From Parahoeflea halophila (lineage in GTDB: Bacteria; Pseudomonadota; Alphaproteobacteria; Rhizobiales; Rhizobiaceae): DNA of 64,000 nucleotides. The stretch lies in assembly GCF_900220985.1 (NCBI RefSeq), contig NZ_OCPC01000001.1:1342836-1406835 (forward strand), written 5' to 3'. The position numbers were made by a program, and so were the translations under genes. Below, one piece after another: positions 44,681 through 54,476 of the stretch. Each line of letters begins with the position of its first letter. Position 1 is the first letter of the stretch. The notes beneath the pieces are model-generated. The model was not told the DNA's origin. It did not search any database and saw nothing but the letters and a program-made list of their open reading frames with translations.

Positions 44681-45717
44681 CAGTTGGACTTGGGTTCTTC
44701 GTCGTTGATCTCGACCACGAAGGAGCCGTCCTTGATCGCGGCTTCCCGTTCCTTGACCAGCTTCATCGCTGCTTCGGGAACCTTGCCTTCGAATGTGCCG
44801 AGCGGTGCCAGCGAGCAGCCGCCTTCTTTCATGAAGGAATAGACACCATAATTTTCGGCCTTAAAGGTTCCGGCCTTGACCATTTCGATGGCGTGATCAA
44901 GCGTCGGCTCGAAATGCCATAGCGCCGACGCCACAACGGTCTCGGGATAGTCAGCCTGGGTGTCGATCACGTTGCCGATCGCCAGAACGCCTTTTTCCTT
45001 GGCAGCATCCGACACACCGAAACGCTCTGCGTAGAGAATGTCGGCGCCACCATCGATCTGGGCAAAAGCGGTTTCCTTGGCTTTCGGCGGGTCGAACCAT
45101 GAGCCGATAAAGGCGACCTGGAACTTGGTCTCGGGTGCTGTTTCCTTGACGCCTGCCATGAAGGCATGCATCAGCCGGTTGACCTCAGGGATCGGAAATC
45201 CGCCGACCATGCCCATGTTGTTCGTCTTGGTCATGGCGCCGGCAATAATGCCAGACAGATATGATGCGTCCTGTATGTAGTTGTCGAACACCGCAAAATT
45301 CGGAACATCGTCCTTCGGCAGGAAGCTCGACCCCATCAGATAGGCAGTTTCGGGATAGTCGGCAGCCACCTGACGCGCAGCATCCTCGACCGCGAAAACT
45401 TCACCAATGATCAGATCGTGACCGGCTTCGGAATATTCGCGCATGACGCGCTCATAATCATTGTTGGAAGTATTTTCCGAAAACACATACTCAATGTCGC
45501 CGCGCGCGGCAGCTGCATTGGCGGCCTTGTGAATGCGGCTCACCCATTGCTGTTCGACCGGCACGGTGTAGATCGCCGCCACCTTCAGCGGCCCTTCGGC
45601 ACGGGCCCTGCCCATGAAACCGGGCATGGCGAGCGCTGCGGCACCGGCTGCGGTCCCTGCAAGAATCTGGCGGCGTTTGAAAAGCTGGGCATGGCTAGAC
45701 GTCGTTGATTTGGTCAT
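44680..45717 (-). CDS. BMP-family ABC transporter substrate-binding protein
   Basis: 345 aa from ATG 45717. An N-terminal Tat-like signal (KRRQILAGTAAGAAALAMPGFMG, cleavage after ARA ~42) suggests export as a folded protein, unusual among BMP lipoproteins, which generally carry a Cys lipobox absent here. The rest matches the basic-membrane-protein (PnrA-like) domain that binds purine nucleosides or bases. First gene of a five-gene operon transcribed from the 272-bp gap shared with ackA. Confidence 0.9.
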   Translation of the reverse strand: MTKSTTSSHAQLFKRRQILAGTAAGAAALAMPGFMGRARAEGPLKVAAIYTVPVEQQWVSRIHKAANAAAARGDIEYVFSENTSNNDYERVMREYSEAGHDLIIGEVFAVEDAARQVAADYPETAYLMGSSFLPKDDVPNFAVFDNYIQDASYLSGIIAGAMTKTNNMGMVGGFPIPEVNRLMHAFMAGVKETAPETKFQVAFIGSWFDPPKAKETAFAQIDGGADILYAERFGVSDAAKEKGVLAIGNVIDTQADYPETVVASALWHFEPTLDHAIEMVKAGTFKAENYGVYSFMKEGGCSLAPLGTFEGKVPEAAMKLVKEREAAIKDGSFVVEINDEEPKSN

Positions 45718-45989
45718 GGCTGACGCTCCTGTTTGACACTGTTTTGGCTGCACCCGTCATCGTTTTTGACCAAAAGATAAAACGCACATCGAACCTTGGC
45801 AACCGACTTGTACTTGCTTGTGCACAATTCAGAGGCTGCATCTCAGCTGGCACAAAAATCAGACCAAATTCGTTGCACTGACCAGACCAGCCACGGTTTT
45901 GGGTTGCGCACCCCGCGCAATCGGGCACAACGAAAGAGCCTGAAGGCACGAGACAATTCGAGGGACCTAGAAGGAAAGGACGCAGACCG

Positions 45990-47150
45990 ATGAGTGAAAC
46001 TCCGCACACAGGTCTGCTGGCGCTCAATTGCGGCTCGTCTTCGATCAAGTTTGCCCTCTTCACATCTGACTTCGAACGTAGCTTCTCCGGGCTGGTCGAG
46101 GCGATCGGCCATGGCCAGACCCCGCGGCTGAAGACTTCGGACGGCGAGACCATGGAGTTTGACAGCGCTGACCAAGGCCATGCCGAGGTGCTGCCGCGTC
46201 TGATCAACGACATCATCTTGCCGCGCGCCGTAGCGATTACCGGTGTCGGCCACCGCATCGTTCACGGAGGCGAGCGGTTCAGCGCCCCAGTCACGGTGAA
46301 TCCCGAAATTAGAGCCGGCATCGCAGAGCTCATGCCATTCGCGCCCGGACACCAGCCGCACAATCTGGCCGGCATCGATGCCGCCACCGAGGCCTTGCCT
46401 GGCGTACCGCAGATTGCCTGTTTCGACACCGCATTCCACGCAAATGTCCCTGTGGTCAGGCGCGAAATGCCGCTGCCGCGCAGCTATGCCCAGAACGGGC
46501 TGATCCGCTACGGATTTCACGGGCTTTCCTATGAGCATGTCGCCGCCAGCCTGGCCGGTCTCGGGCTGTCGGGAAAACGGGTGATTGCGTGCCATCTCGG
46601 CAATGGTTGCTCGATCTGCGGCATGATCGATGGCGAGAGTATCTGGACATCGATGGGCTTCACCCCGCTCGACGGCCTGATGATGGGTCAGCGCCCCGGG
46701 CGGCTGGACCCCGGGGCGGTACTCTGGCTCGCCGAACAGCATGGCGGCGACCTCGCGGCTGTCAGCAAGCTGCTCTATCACCACAGCGGCCTGTCGGGCG
46801 TATCAGGCCTGTCGGGCGACATGCGCACGCTGCTGGCGAGCGACAAGCCCGATGCCGCCTTCGCGGTCGAAATGTTCGTCGACCGCCTGGTCCAGGAAAT
46901 CGGTGCGGCAGCCGCCAGCCTCGGCGGCGTCGATGCCATCGTCTTTTCCGGCGGCATTGGCGAAAACGCCGCACCGGTCCGCGCCATGGCCTTGCAGAAA
47001 CTGGAATGGCTCGGTTTCAGCCTTGACCCACGAGCCAACGACGCGCGTGCCCAACGCCTGACCACGGCCGGCAGCCAGCGGCATGCCTTTGTCGTGACCG
47101 CCGATGAAGAGCGCATCATCGCGCAGGCAACTGCCCGCTTGCTGGATTGA
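45990..47150 (+). CDS. ackA: Acetate (propionate) kinase
   Basis: 386-aa ASKHA-fold kinase. It shows LNCGSSSIKFALF (phosphate loop), GHRIVHGGERFSAPV, FDTAFHANVP, YGFHGLSYEHVA, ACHLGNGCSICGM and FSGGIGENAAPVRA. AGGAAAGGA stands before the ATG. It interconverts acetate and acetyl phosphate. The usual partner pta, or a phosphoketolase, is not in the window, so its acetyl-phosphate source is encoded elsewhere. Slightly shorter than the ~400 aa of many homologues, with no motif missing. Confidence 0.94.
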   Translation: MSETPHTGLLALNCGSSSIKFALFTSDFERSFSGLVEAIGHGQTPRLKTSDGETMEFDSADQGHAEVLPRLINDIILPRAVAITGVGHRIVHGGERFSAPVTVNPEIRAGIAELMPFAPGHQPHNLAGIDAATEALPGVPQIACFDTAFHANVPVVRREMPLPRSYAQNGLIRYGFHGLSYEHVAASLAGLGLSGKRVIACHLGNGCSICGMIDGESIWTSMGFTPLDGLMMGQRPGRLDPGAVLWLAEQHGGDLAAVSKLLYHHSGLSGVSGLSGDMRTLLASDKPDAAFAVEMFVDRLVQEIGAAAASLGGVDAIVFSGGIGENAAPVRAMALQKLEWLGFSLDPRANDARAQRLTTAGSQRHAFVVTADEERIIAQATARLLD

Positions 47151-47494
47151 GCGGGCCTCTACCAAGTACCGGCAAGCGCGCAGCAGGACCGAACGTCTGA
47201 TCTGGCCATCAGAGATTCTTTCGACATCACCCCAAGACGCCGGGCCGTTCCTGACCCAATTTGCCCTTCGCGGAGCGGCTATGGCCAAGGAAACATAAGA
47301 CCGATGGCCAAGGCTCGGTGCACCGCTTGACCCCTACTCACCCCGCGCAGCACTTGTTTTAGAAGAATTCAAATGACACTATGAAACATCTGTCGCGTCG
47401 AAAAAGTTGAAGTCAATAATTCCGGGTCAACCGGAAGCATCACGGAGTCGGCGATCAAGGACAGGGAACCGCATACATTCCTTGGGAGGAAAGC
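47151..47494. other. Intergenic region upstream of second TRAP operon
   Basis: 344 bp between ackA and the TakP-like gene. No gene is supported on either strand. It should hold the operon promoter, but I see no convincing -35/-10 pair, sigma-54 site or strong palindrome. Confidence 0.5.
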
Positions 47495-48586
47495 ATGTCT
47501 ACTCTTAACCGCAGAAAATTCCTGCGTGGCTCCGCAATTGCTGGCGCCGCAGCTCTGGCTACTCCGGCAATTGCTCAGAACGCACCCACCACAATCAAGA
47601 TGCAGGCTGCATGGGGCGGCGGTATCTTCCTCGAAAACGCTCAGTCATTTGCCAGCCGCGTCAACGAAATGTCCGGCGGATCGCTGATGATCGAAGTCTT
47701 GTCGGTCGACGCGGTTGTCAAGACCAGCCAGATGCAGGACGCAGTCCACCGCGGCGTGCTCGATGCCGCCCATTATGTGCCTGCTTACTGGTACGGCAAG
47801 TCTAAGACAGCGTCGCTGTTCGGCACCGGCCCCTGCTTCGGTTGGTCGAGCCAGGAAATGCTGGGCTGGATCCACGCCGGCGGCGGCCAGGAACTGTTCG
47901 ACGAGCTGATGGACAATCTGCGCCTCAACGTCGTGTCGTTCTTCAACTCGCCGATGCCGGCCCAGCCGCTGGGTTGGTTCCAGGAAGAAATCACCGACGC
48001 GAGCCAGATGAATGGCTTGAAGTATCGCACCGTTGGTCTCGCCGCTGACGTCTTGCTCGAAATGGGCATGTCCGTGGTGCAGCTGCCGGGCGGCGAAATC
48101 CAGCCGGCGATGAAATCCGGACTGATCGACGCGGCGGAGTTCAACAACCCGACGTCCGACCGCGACTTCGGCATGCAGGACGTGTCCAAGTTCTATCATC
48201 TGGCCTCCTACCACCAGAGCCAGGAGTGCTTCGAGGTCACCTTCAACAAGGACAAGTTCAACGCGCTGTCGCCCGAGCATCAGGCGATCATCCGCAACGC
48301 GTCCATGGCAGAAAATTCCGGCTTCTACTGGGGCAACACCAAGCGCTATGCCGACGACCTCGTCAAACTGCAGGAGCAGGATGGCGTCAGCGTCTTCCGC
48401 ACACCCGACAGTGTCATGGAAGCACAGCTTGAAGCCTGGGACGTGGTCACCAAGCGGATCGCCGATGAAGACCCCTTCTTCGCCAAGGTGATGGAATCGC
48501 AGATGGCCTACGCCAAGAACGTCATGGGCTACCTGAACCTCAACCAGCCCAACTACCAGCAGGCCTACAAGCATTACTTCGGCTGA
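47495..48586 (+). CDS. TRAP solute-binding protein, TakP-like (2-oxo acid type)
   Basis: 363 aa. A Tat signal (NRRKFLRGSAIAGAAALATPAIA, cleavage after ~28) precedes a DctP-fold domain. The segments AAWGGGIFLENAQSFASRVNEMSGGSL (read in parts), YWYGKSKTASLFGTGPCFGW and EFNNPTSDRDFGMQDVSKFY resemble the TakP group, whose characterised member binds pyruvate and other 2-oxo monocarboxylates through a cation. It starts a probable operon with both permeases, an amidase and a 2-hydroxyacid dehydrogenase. Confidence 0.9.
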   Translation: MSTLNRRKFLRGSAIAGAAALATPAIAQNAPTTIKMQAAWGGGIFLENAQSFASRVNEMSGGSLMIEVLSVDAVVKTSQMQDAVHRGVLDAAHYVPAYWYGKSKTASLFGTGPCFGWSSQEMLGWIHAGGGQELFDELMDNLRLNVVSFFNSPMPAQPLGWFQEEITDASQMNGLKYRTVGLAADVLLEMGMSVVQLPGGEIQPAMKSGLIDAAEFNNPTSDRDFGMQDVSKFYHLASYHQSQECFEVTFNKDKFNALSPEHQAIIRNASMAENSGFYWGNTKRYADDLVKLQEQDGVSVFRTPDSVMEAQLEAWDVVTKRIADEDPFFAKVMESQMAYAKNVMGYLNLNQPNYQQAYKHYFG

Positions 48587-48611
48587 CCTGGGAGTGTGGC
48601 AAGCGAATGGT

Positions 48612-48634
48612 CCGGGAACCCTTGTGGTTACCGG
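48612..48634 (+). repeat. Hairpin after the TakP-like gene
   Basis: CCGGGAACC and GGTTACCGG pair around CTTGT with one mismatch. The hairpin lies 25 bases after the stop in the 105-bp gap before the small permease. A role in 3' mRNA stability of the abundant binding protein is inferred. Confidence 0.5.
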
Positions 48635-48691
48635 GCGTCGGGCGCTCGGGAACAGGCGAAAGACGTCCCGGCTATACTGGAGGGGTAATTG

Positions 48692-49279
48692 ATGAGATTT
48701 GTTCACGCCGTGGAAGGCCTGAGCCTCTGGGTCGGACGGGCATTCGGCTGGTGTATCCTGATCCTCACGCTGTCGGTCTCCTACGAGGTATTCGTCCGCT
48801 ACGTCCTGAATGCGCCGACCGTCTGGGCGTTTGACATGATGATCCAGATGTATGGCGCGCTGCTGTTGATGTGCGGCGCCTACGCACTGGCTCAGGATAC
48901 TCATGTCAGGGCGGATGTCGTCTACCGCCTGTTTCCGGTCAGGGTGCAGGCCACCCTGGATTTCGTGCTGTATTTCCTCTTCTTTTTCCCCGGCATCCTC
49001 GCATTGGTGTGGTTCGGCTATGAAATCGCCGCCGATAGCTGGCGCTACAAGGAAGTAAGCTTCAACAGCCCCGCGAGCATACAGATCTATTTCTTCAAGT
49101 CCCTGATTCCGGTGTCGGGTGGATTGCTCATGCTTCAGGGCTCCGCGGAACTTGTCCGTTGCGTGATCGCTATGCGGACCGGTGTCTGGCCGGAAAGGCT
49201 GGAGGATGTGAAGGAAACCGAAGACCTGCTCACGGAGGCGGATATGGACACGATTCGTTCCGTCGTTCCACGCAGTTAG
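48692..49279 (+). CDS. TRAP transporter small permease
   Basis: 195 aa from ATG 48692; a TTG directly before it is in frame, but the ATG follows GGAGGGG. Four hydrophobic segments are visible (about 14-38, 50-70, 92-115, 135-155), with the DctQ pattern YEVFVRYVLNAPTVWAFDMMIQMYGALLLMCGAYAL (read in parts) and DTHVRADVVYRLF. It pairs with the large permease 34 bp downstream. Confidence 0.9.
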   Translation: MRFVHAVEGLSLWVGRAFGWCILILTLSVSYEVFVRYVLNAPTVWAFDMMIQMYGALLLMCGAYALAQDTHVRADVVYRLFPVRVQATLDFVLYFLFFFPGILALVWFGYEIAADSWRYKEVSFNSPASIQIYFFKSLIPVSGGLLMLQGSAELVRCVIAMRTGVWPERLEDVKETEDLLTEADMDTIRSVVPRS

Positions 49280-49313
49280 CGGTTTGGCATGGCGCTGTGA
49301 GAAAGAGTGAGAG

Positions 49314-50681
49314 ATGACAAATCCCGAAGTCGCCCTGCTGATGCTTGGCTTGTTTATCGTGCTGGTCCTGCTGGGGTTTCCGATCGCCTTCACCCTCCTG
49401 GCCATGGGTGTCGCCTTTGGCTACTACGCCTATCACCAGGGTCAGCCGATCGAGACCTTCACCGACATTTTCAACAACAACATCTTCTATCTGCTCAATC
49501 AGAACACCTATTCGGTGATGGAGAACCCTACCCTCGTTGCCATCCCGCTGTTCCTGTTTATGGGATATGTGGTGGAACGCGCCAACATCGTCGACAAGCT
49601 GTTCTTCTCGCTGTACTTGGCCGCGCGCAACCTGCCGGGCAGCCTTGCGATTGCAGCCCTACTCACTTGCGCGGTCTTCTCGACCGCATCCGGCATCGTT
49701 GGTGCCGTAGTCACCCTGATGGGCCTTCTGGCCTTCCCGGCCATGGCCAACGCCAACTACAACAAGAGTTTTGCTTCGGGCGTGATTTGCGCCGGTGGAA
49801 CGCTCGGCATTCTTATTCCGCCGTCCATCATGCTGATCGTCTACTCCGCGATCGCCGATCTGTCGCCGCTGCGGCTGTATGCGGCTGCGGTGTTTCCGGG
49901 CCTGCTGCTGGCGGGCCTCTATATTGTCTATGTCATGGCAAGGGTCTGGGCCACTCCCGGACTGGCCCCGAAGCCCAAGATGGATGACGTCCCGCCGCCC
50001 CGCGAGATTTACTGGAATCTGCTCGTCAGCTTCGTTCCGCTCACGGTCCTGATCGCGCTGGTGCTGGGTTCGATCCTCGGCGGGCTTGCGACACCTGCCG
50101 AGGCTGCCGCAATGGGCGCACTAGGCGGCATCGTTCTGGCGCTGCTCTACCGGTCGATGACATGGAAGAAACTCAAGGAGAGCGTCTTTCTGACCGCCAA
50201 GGCAACAGCCATGGTGTGCTGGCTCTTCATCGGTTCGTGGACCTTTGCCTCGGTGTTCTCCTATCTCGGTGGCCACGACATCATCGCCCATTGGGTCGGA
50301 GGCATGGACCTTGAGCCCTGGCAATTCCTCATCCTGGCCCAGATCATCATTTTCCTGCTCGGCTGGCCGCTCGAATGGTCGGAGATCCTGATCATCTTCG
50401 TGCCGATCTTCCTGCCGCTGCTCGAGGTTTTCGGGGTCAATCCCTACTTCTTCGCCATGCTGGTGGCGCTCAATCTTCAAACCTCGTTCCTGACCCCGCC
50501 CATGGCCATGTCGGCCTACTATCTCAAAGGTGTGCTCAAGAAGCAGATCGAACTCATGGAGATCTTCCGTGGCATCATGCCTTATCTCGGCATCGTAATC
50601 CTGACCATGGCAATCATGTACCAGTTCCCCGGCATTGCACTCTGGTTCCCCGACTATCTCTTCGGGACCTACGTCCCGTGA
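49314..50681 (+). CDS. TRAP transporter large permease
   Basis: 455-aa DctM-type membrane protein with 11-12 hydrophobic helices. It has VLLGFPIAFTLLAMGVAFG, TASGIVGAVVTLMGLLAFPAM and GTLGILIPPSIMLIVYS, and ends with SFLTPPMAMSAYYLKGV. Length is nearer the usual DctM size than the 538-aa copy at 17.8 kb. Its stop TGA overlaps the GTG start of the amidase, linking uptake to the hydrolase. Confidence 0.92.
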   Translation: MTNPEVALLMLGLFIVLVLLGFPIAFTLLAMGVAFGYYAYHQGQPIETFTDIFNNNIFYLLNQNTYSVMENPTLVAIPLFLFMGYVVERANIVDKLFFSLYLAARNLPGSLAIAALLTCAVFSTASGIVGAVVTLMGLLAFPAMANANYNKSFASGVICAGGTLGILIPPSIMLIVYSAIADLSPLRLYAAAVFPGLLLAGLYIVYVMARVWATPGLAPKPKMDDVPPPREIYWNLLVSFVPLTVLIALVLGSILGGLATPAEAAAMGALGGIVLALLYRSMTWKKLKESVFLTAKATAMVCWLFIGSWTFASVFSYLGGHDIIAHWVGGMDLEPWQFLILAQIIIFLLGWPLEWSEILIIFVPIFLPLLEVFGVNPYFFAMLVALNLQTSFLTPPMAMSAYYLKGVLKKQIELMEIFRGIMPYLGIVILTMAIMYQFPGIALWFPDYLFGTYVP

Positions 50682-52018
50682 AACAGGATCCTGCATCACT
50701 GACAGCCCGGCAGGCCGCCAGCCAGATCAGGCAAGGGCTGCTGAGTTCCGTCGATCTGGTCAAGGCATGCCTTGCCCGGATCGAGCAGAGCGACTCCTTG
50801 ATCGGAGCATGGTCTCATCTCGATCCCGAGCAGGCTCTGGAGCAGGCCGCCGAACTGGACCGGGTCCGTCGCTCAGGCTTTGCCATCGGCGCCCTGCACG
50901 GTGTTCCTGTCGGCCTCAAGGACATCGTCGACACCGCCGGCATGCCGACCGAACGGGGCACCCCGATCTTTGCTGGCAGACAGCCCGATGCCGATGCCGC
51001 CATCGTTGAACGGCTGCGGGAAGCCGGCGCTGTGATCATGGGAAAAACGGTGACGACGGAGCTGGCGTTCCTCAATCCCAGCCGCACCCGCAATCCGCAC
51101 AATCCGGATCGCACGCCTGGTGGCTCGTCCAGCGGATCCGCCGCAGCCGTGGCAGCCCATCACGTGCCGCTGGCCATCGGCACCCAGACCAACGGTTCCG
51201 TTATTCGTCCTGCCTCCTTCTGCGGTGTCTATGGATTCAAGCCGACCAGGGGCATCATCTCGCGTCGTGGCATCCTGCAGACCTCGGCCTCGCTAGACCA
51301 GGTCGGCGTCTTCGCCCGTTCGCTCGAAGATGCCGCCCTGCTCACCGATGCCATCAGCAGCTACGACCAGACCGACCCGGCAAGCGTCCCAAGGCCCCGG
51401 CCCGCCATGGCCCGGGGTGCTGCGGAAACGGCCCCGGTGGACCCCGATTTTGCCTTCTTTGACATGCCCTTTCACGACCGCCTGGCTGGCGACGCCCGCG
51501 AGGGCCTGGAAGCGGTGGCCGAAACGCTTGGCAAACGGGTTTCGAGATTGCAGCCGGCCGACACCATGACCGGGCTGGTCTCGGTACAGGCCACCATCCA
51601 TGAGTACGAAATCTGCATGCATCTCAACGAGAGTTTCGACGCACACTGGGGTAAGCTAAGCCCGGTGCTGCAAACCGTTGTCGAGCGCGGCCGCAAGATC
51701 AGCACGGCCCGGTACGAAGACGCCCTGGCGGTCAAGGCATCGGCGGAAAAGTTCTTCGCCGATTTCTTTGTCGAATTCGACGCCATTGTCGCGCCGAGCG
51801 CTGCCGGCGAAGCGCCGCTCTTTGACCAGGGCACCGGAGATCCAATCTTTTGCACATTGTGGACGCTCGCGGGCCTTCCAACGATCACCCTGCCGCTGCT
51901 GGTCGGTGACAACGATCTGCCCATAGGCGTGCAACTGATCGGGCCGGCCGAAAAGGATGACCGGCTTCTCAGAACCGCTAGCTGGCTCCAGACGAGACTG
52001 GCCGAGGGAGCCGCTTGA
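50678..52018 (+). CDS. Amidase-signature hydrolase
   Basis: 446 aa from GTG 50678, which overlaps the permease stop (GTGA); no ATG in frame is close. The Ser-cisSer-Lys triad elements are present: Lys in GLKDIVDTAG (~82-91) and the serines in GGSSSGSAAAV (~148-158). IGTQTNGSVIRPASFCGVYGFKPTRG follows. It hydrolyses an amide to a carboxylate and ammonia. Because it is translationally coupled to a TRAP permease, its substrate may be imported by that system or its product may be the transported acid. Confidence 0.92.
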   Translation: MKQDPASLTARQAASQIRQGLLSSVDLVKACLARIEQSDSLIGAWSHLDPEQALEQAAELDRVRRSGFAIGALHGVPVGLKDIVDTAGMPTERGTPIFAGRQPDADAAIVERLREAGAVIMGKTVTTELAFLNPSRTRNPHNPDRTPGGSSSGSAAAVAAHHVPLAIGTQTNGSVIRPASFCGVYGFKPTRGIISRRGILQTSASLDQVGVFARSLEDAALLTDAISSYDQTDPASVPRPRPAMARGAAETAPVDPDFAFFDMPFHDRLAGDAREGLEAVAETLGKRVSRLQPADTMTGLVSVQATIHEYEICMHLNESFDAHWGKLSPVLQTVVERGRKISTARYEDALAVKASAEKFFADFFVEFDAIVAPSAAGEAPLFDQGTGDPIFCTLWTLAGLPTITLPLLVGDNDLPIGVQLIGPAEKDDRLLRTASWLQTRLAEGAA

Positions 52019-52039
52019 ACGCCAGCAAAGGAGAAAACC

Positions 52040-52240
52040 ATGCCCTACACAGTCAAACTGATTGCCGGCTTCATCGGAACCGCGCTGCTCGTCATCTTCG
52101 TGGTAGGCCTGTCGCACAGCATCTCCACCGGCTTTGCAGGATTCTGGGGCGGATTTCCGTTCATGGTGATCATCATTGTCGTGCTGGCAATGGCCATCTA
52201 TGACTTCTGGGATGAATGCGTGCGCAGGCGCAAACCATGA
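52040..52240 (+). CDS. Small two-helix membrane protein
   Basis: 66 aa with AAGGAG in front of the ATG. Hydrophobic segments at about 6-25 and 32-54 are separated by SHSISTGFAGFWGGFP. The C-terminus is charged (FWDECVRRRKP). Its stop overlaps the start of the dehydrogenase by 4 bp, so it is surely expressed with the TRAP-amidase operon. No family recognised; it could be an accessory to the transporter or to the amidase. Confidence 0.68.
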   Translation: MPYTVKLIAGFIGTALLVIFVVGLSHSISTGFAGFWGGFPFMVIIIVVLAMAIYDFWDECVRRRKP

Positions 52241-53196
52241 CCAGGCCGAAACTGTGGATCACCCGCAAGCTATCCGACGCGACGCTTGAGCGGGCGAAAC
52301 GGGACTACGACACCATCATCAATCTCGACGACAGTCTTAGCAGCGACGACGAGATCGTGGCCATGAGTGCAAAGGTCGATGCGATCATCCCCTGCCACTC
52401 AGAGCGCTTCAGCGCAGATATCGTGGAAAGGCTCGATCCGCACCTCAAGATCATCGCCAACCATTCCGTCGGCGTCGACCATTGCGATCTGCCCGCCCTG
52501 AAGGCCCGGGGTATAGCCGTCACCAACACCCCCGACGTTCTCTCCGACGCCACAGCCGAAATCGCCATGCTGCTGATGCTCGGTGCGGCACGACATGCCG
52601 TAGAGGGAGACCATCTGGTCCGCTCGGGCCGGTGGGATTTCTGGAGCCCGTCCTTCATGGTCGGCAAACAGGTAACAGGCGCACGTCTTGGCATCGTCGG
52701 CATGGGGCGGGTCGGTCAGGCATTCGCTCGCAAGGCGCGCGGTTTTGACATGGAAATCCATTACTACAATCGGTCCCGCCTGCCCGCCGACCAGGAAATC
52801 GGCGCGACCTATCACAGCTCGGTCGACAGTCTTTTGCCGGTTTCCGATTTCCTGTCCCTGCATGGCCCGGCAACGCCAGAGACAACAGGCCTGATGAACG
52901 CCGAACGCTTTGCGCAACTGCCCGAAGGCGCTGTCTTCGTCAACACCGCGCGGGGCGCGCTGGTAGACGAAGCAGCACTGCTTGAAGCGCTCAGCAGTGG
53001 CCGCCTTGCTGCAGCCGGTCTTGATTGTTTTGCCACCGAACCGGGCGGGAACCCAACTTTCGCAGCGCACCGCAACATCTTCATGCTGCCCCATATCGGC
53101 AGCGCCACGCGGCGCACCCGCGACGCCATGGGCTTCCGGGCGCTCGACAATCTCGATGCGTTTTTCCGCGGCGATCAGCCTCGAGATTTGCTGTAG
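52237..53196 (+). CDS. D-2-hydroxyacid dehydrogenase (glyoxylate reductase-like)
   Basis: 319 aa from ATG 52237 (ATGA overlap with the small membrane protein). The Rossmann motif GMGRVG is at 155-160; catalytic Arg239 (NTARGALVDE), Glu268 (FATEPG) and His286 (MLPHIGSA) are present. NHSVGVDHCDLPALKARGIAVTNTPDVL (read in parts) is the usual substrate-domain edge. It would reduce a 2-oxo acid or oxidise a 2-hydroxy acid; being last in an operon with a TakP-like 2-oxo-acid transporter, the pathway likely handles such acids. It is paralogous to the partial gene at 1-957. Confidence 0.92.
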   Translation: MTRPKLWITRKLSDATLERAKRDYDTIINLDDSLSSDDEIVAMSAKVDAIIPCHSERFSADIVERLDPHLKIIANHSVGVDHCDLPALKARGIAVTNTPDVLSDATAEIAMLLMLGAARHAVEGDHLVRSGRWDFWSPSFMVGKQVTGARLGIVGMGRVGQAFARKARGFDMEIHYYNRSRLPADQEIGATYHSSVDSLLPVSDFLSLHGPATPETTGLMNAERFAQLPEGAVFVNTARGALVDEAALLEALSSGRLAAAGLDCFATEPGGNPTFAAHRNIFMLPHIGSATRRTRDAMGFRALDNLDAFFRGDQPRDLL

Positions 53197-53303
53197 GCCA
53201 CCCTTCCTCGCAGATGGAACCTTCACCTTAATACGGGGTTTGAGAGGCAACCCCGATTGCAACCCGGCTTGCACACGCAGCCTTTTCAAGGTCAAATCCA
53301 TTC

Positions 53304-54476
53304 ATGAGCTACCGCCAACCCAGCTTCACCCTCGGTGTCGAAGAAGAGTATTTGCTTGTCGACAGTGAGAGCCTTGATCTCGCAGCCGCACCGGAAAGCC
53401 TGATGCGGGAATGCGCCTCTGAGCTGGGAGACCAAGTCAGTCCGGAATTTCTGCAATGCCAGATCGAAGTCGGTACGGGGGTCTGCAGGACCGTCGCCGA
53501 AGCTGGCGCTGATCTGGCGCGTTTGCGTACCGTTATCGCTGAGGTCGCCGGCCGGCATGGCCTGGCGCCGCTTGCAGTGTCCTGCCATCCCTTCGCCGAC
53601 TGGCACAAGCAGCACTTTACCGACAAACCGCGATACCGCGCACTTGAGCGCGACCTTGGTGGAGTTGCCCGCCGCATGCTGATTTGCGGAATGCATGTGC
53701 ATGTCGGCATCGATGACGACGAGACCCGCATCGATCTGATGGCTCAGTTTCCCTATTTCCTGCCTCATCTTCTCGCCTTGTCGACCTCGTCGCCCTATTG
53801 GAAAGGCGATGATACCGGGCTCAACGCCTACAGGCTGACCGTTTTCGACAACATGCCAAGAACAGGCCTGCCGCCACGGTTCTCTTCGTGGTCGGAATAT
53901 GAACGCTCGGTCCAGGTCATCATCGACAGCGGCCTGATCGAGGACAGCTCCAAGATCTGGTGGGACCTTCGCCCGTCCGCCCGCTTCCCGACCCTGGAGG
54001 CGCGCATTTGCGATGTCTCGCCGAGACTGGACGATGCGCTTGCCATTGTCGCGCTGACACAGTCCATCATGCACATGCTTTGGCGGCTGCGGCTGAGCAA
54101 TCAGCGCTGGCGCATCTACGACCGGTTTCTGGTCGGCGAGAATCGCTGGCGCGCCCAGCGCTACGGTATCTCGAAAGGAATGATTGATTTTGCGCGAGGT
54201 GAGGTTGTTGTCTTTGCCGAACTTCTTGAGGAGATCATCGAGATGGTGCGCGAGGACGCAGAGGCGCTTGGCTGTTGGGCCGAGGTTCAGGCAGCCCGGC
54301 GGATCGTCGAAAATGGTACCAGCGCTGACCGGCAACGCACGGTTCACGAAACCGCAACGGCCGGGGGTGCCAGCACCAAGGAAGCCAACAAGGAAGTCGT
54401 CCGCTCACTGGTTGCGGAGTTTACCGAGGGTCTCGAAAAACACACCAAATCCGTTGAGAATCTGGCTTCCTCCTGA
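53304..54476 (+). CDS. Carboxylate-amine ligase, YbdK/GCS2 family
   Basis: 390-aa protein of the glutamate-cysteine ligase type 2 fold. The N-terminal [13 protein letters not shown] and [19 protein letters not shown] are family signatures, as is [27 protein letters not shown]. coli YbdK has only weak glutamate-cysteine ligase activity and related enzymes ligate other acids and amines, so the true substrate is unknown. It starts 107 bp after the dehydrogenase and may be separately transcribed. The C-terminal ~45 residues are Thr/Ala/Glu-rich. Confidence 0.9.
   Translation: MSYRQPSFTLGVEEEYLLVDSESLDLAAAPESLMRECASELGDQVSPEFLQCQIEVGTGVCRTVAEAGADLARLRTVIAEVAGRHGLAPLAVSCHPFADWHKQHFTDKPRYRALERDLGGVARRMLICGMHVHVGIDDDETRIDLMAQFPYFLPHLLALSTSSPYWKGDDTGLNAYRLTVFDNMPRTGLPPRFSSWSEYERSVQVIIDSGLIEDSSKIWWDLRPSARFPTLEARICDVSPRLDDALAIVALTQSIMHMLWRLRLSNQRWRIYDRFLVGENRWRAQRYGISKGMIDFARGEVVVFAELLEEIIEMVREDAEALGCWAEVQAARRIVENGTSADRQRTVHETATAGGASTKEANKEVVRSLVAEFTEGLEKHTKSVENLASS

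Noticed and set aside
47645-49405. Open frame of 586 codons on the minus strand
   Set aside because: It is antisense to the TakP-like binding protein and small permease, which have clear families, and its translation shows no recognisable domain. High GC with biased third positions keeps such antisense frames open.
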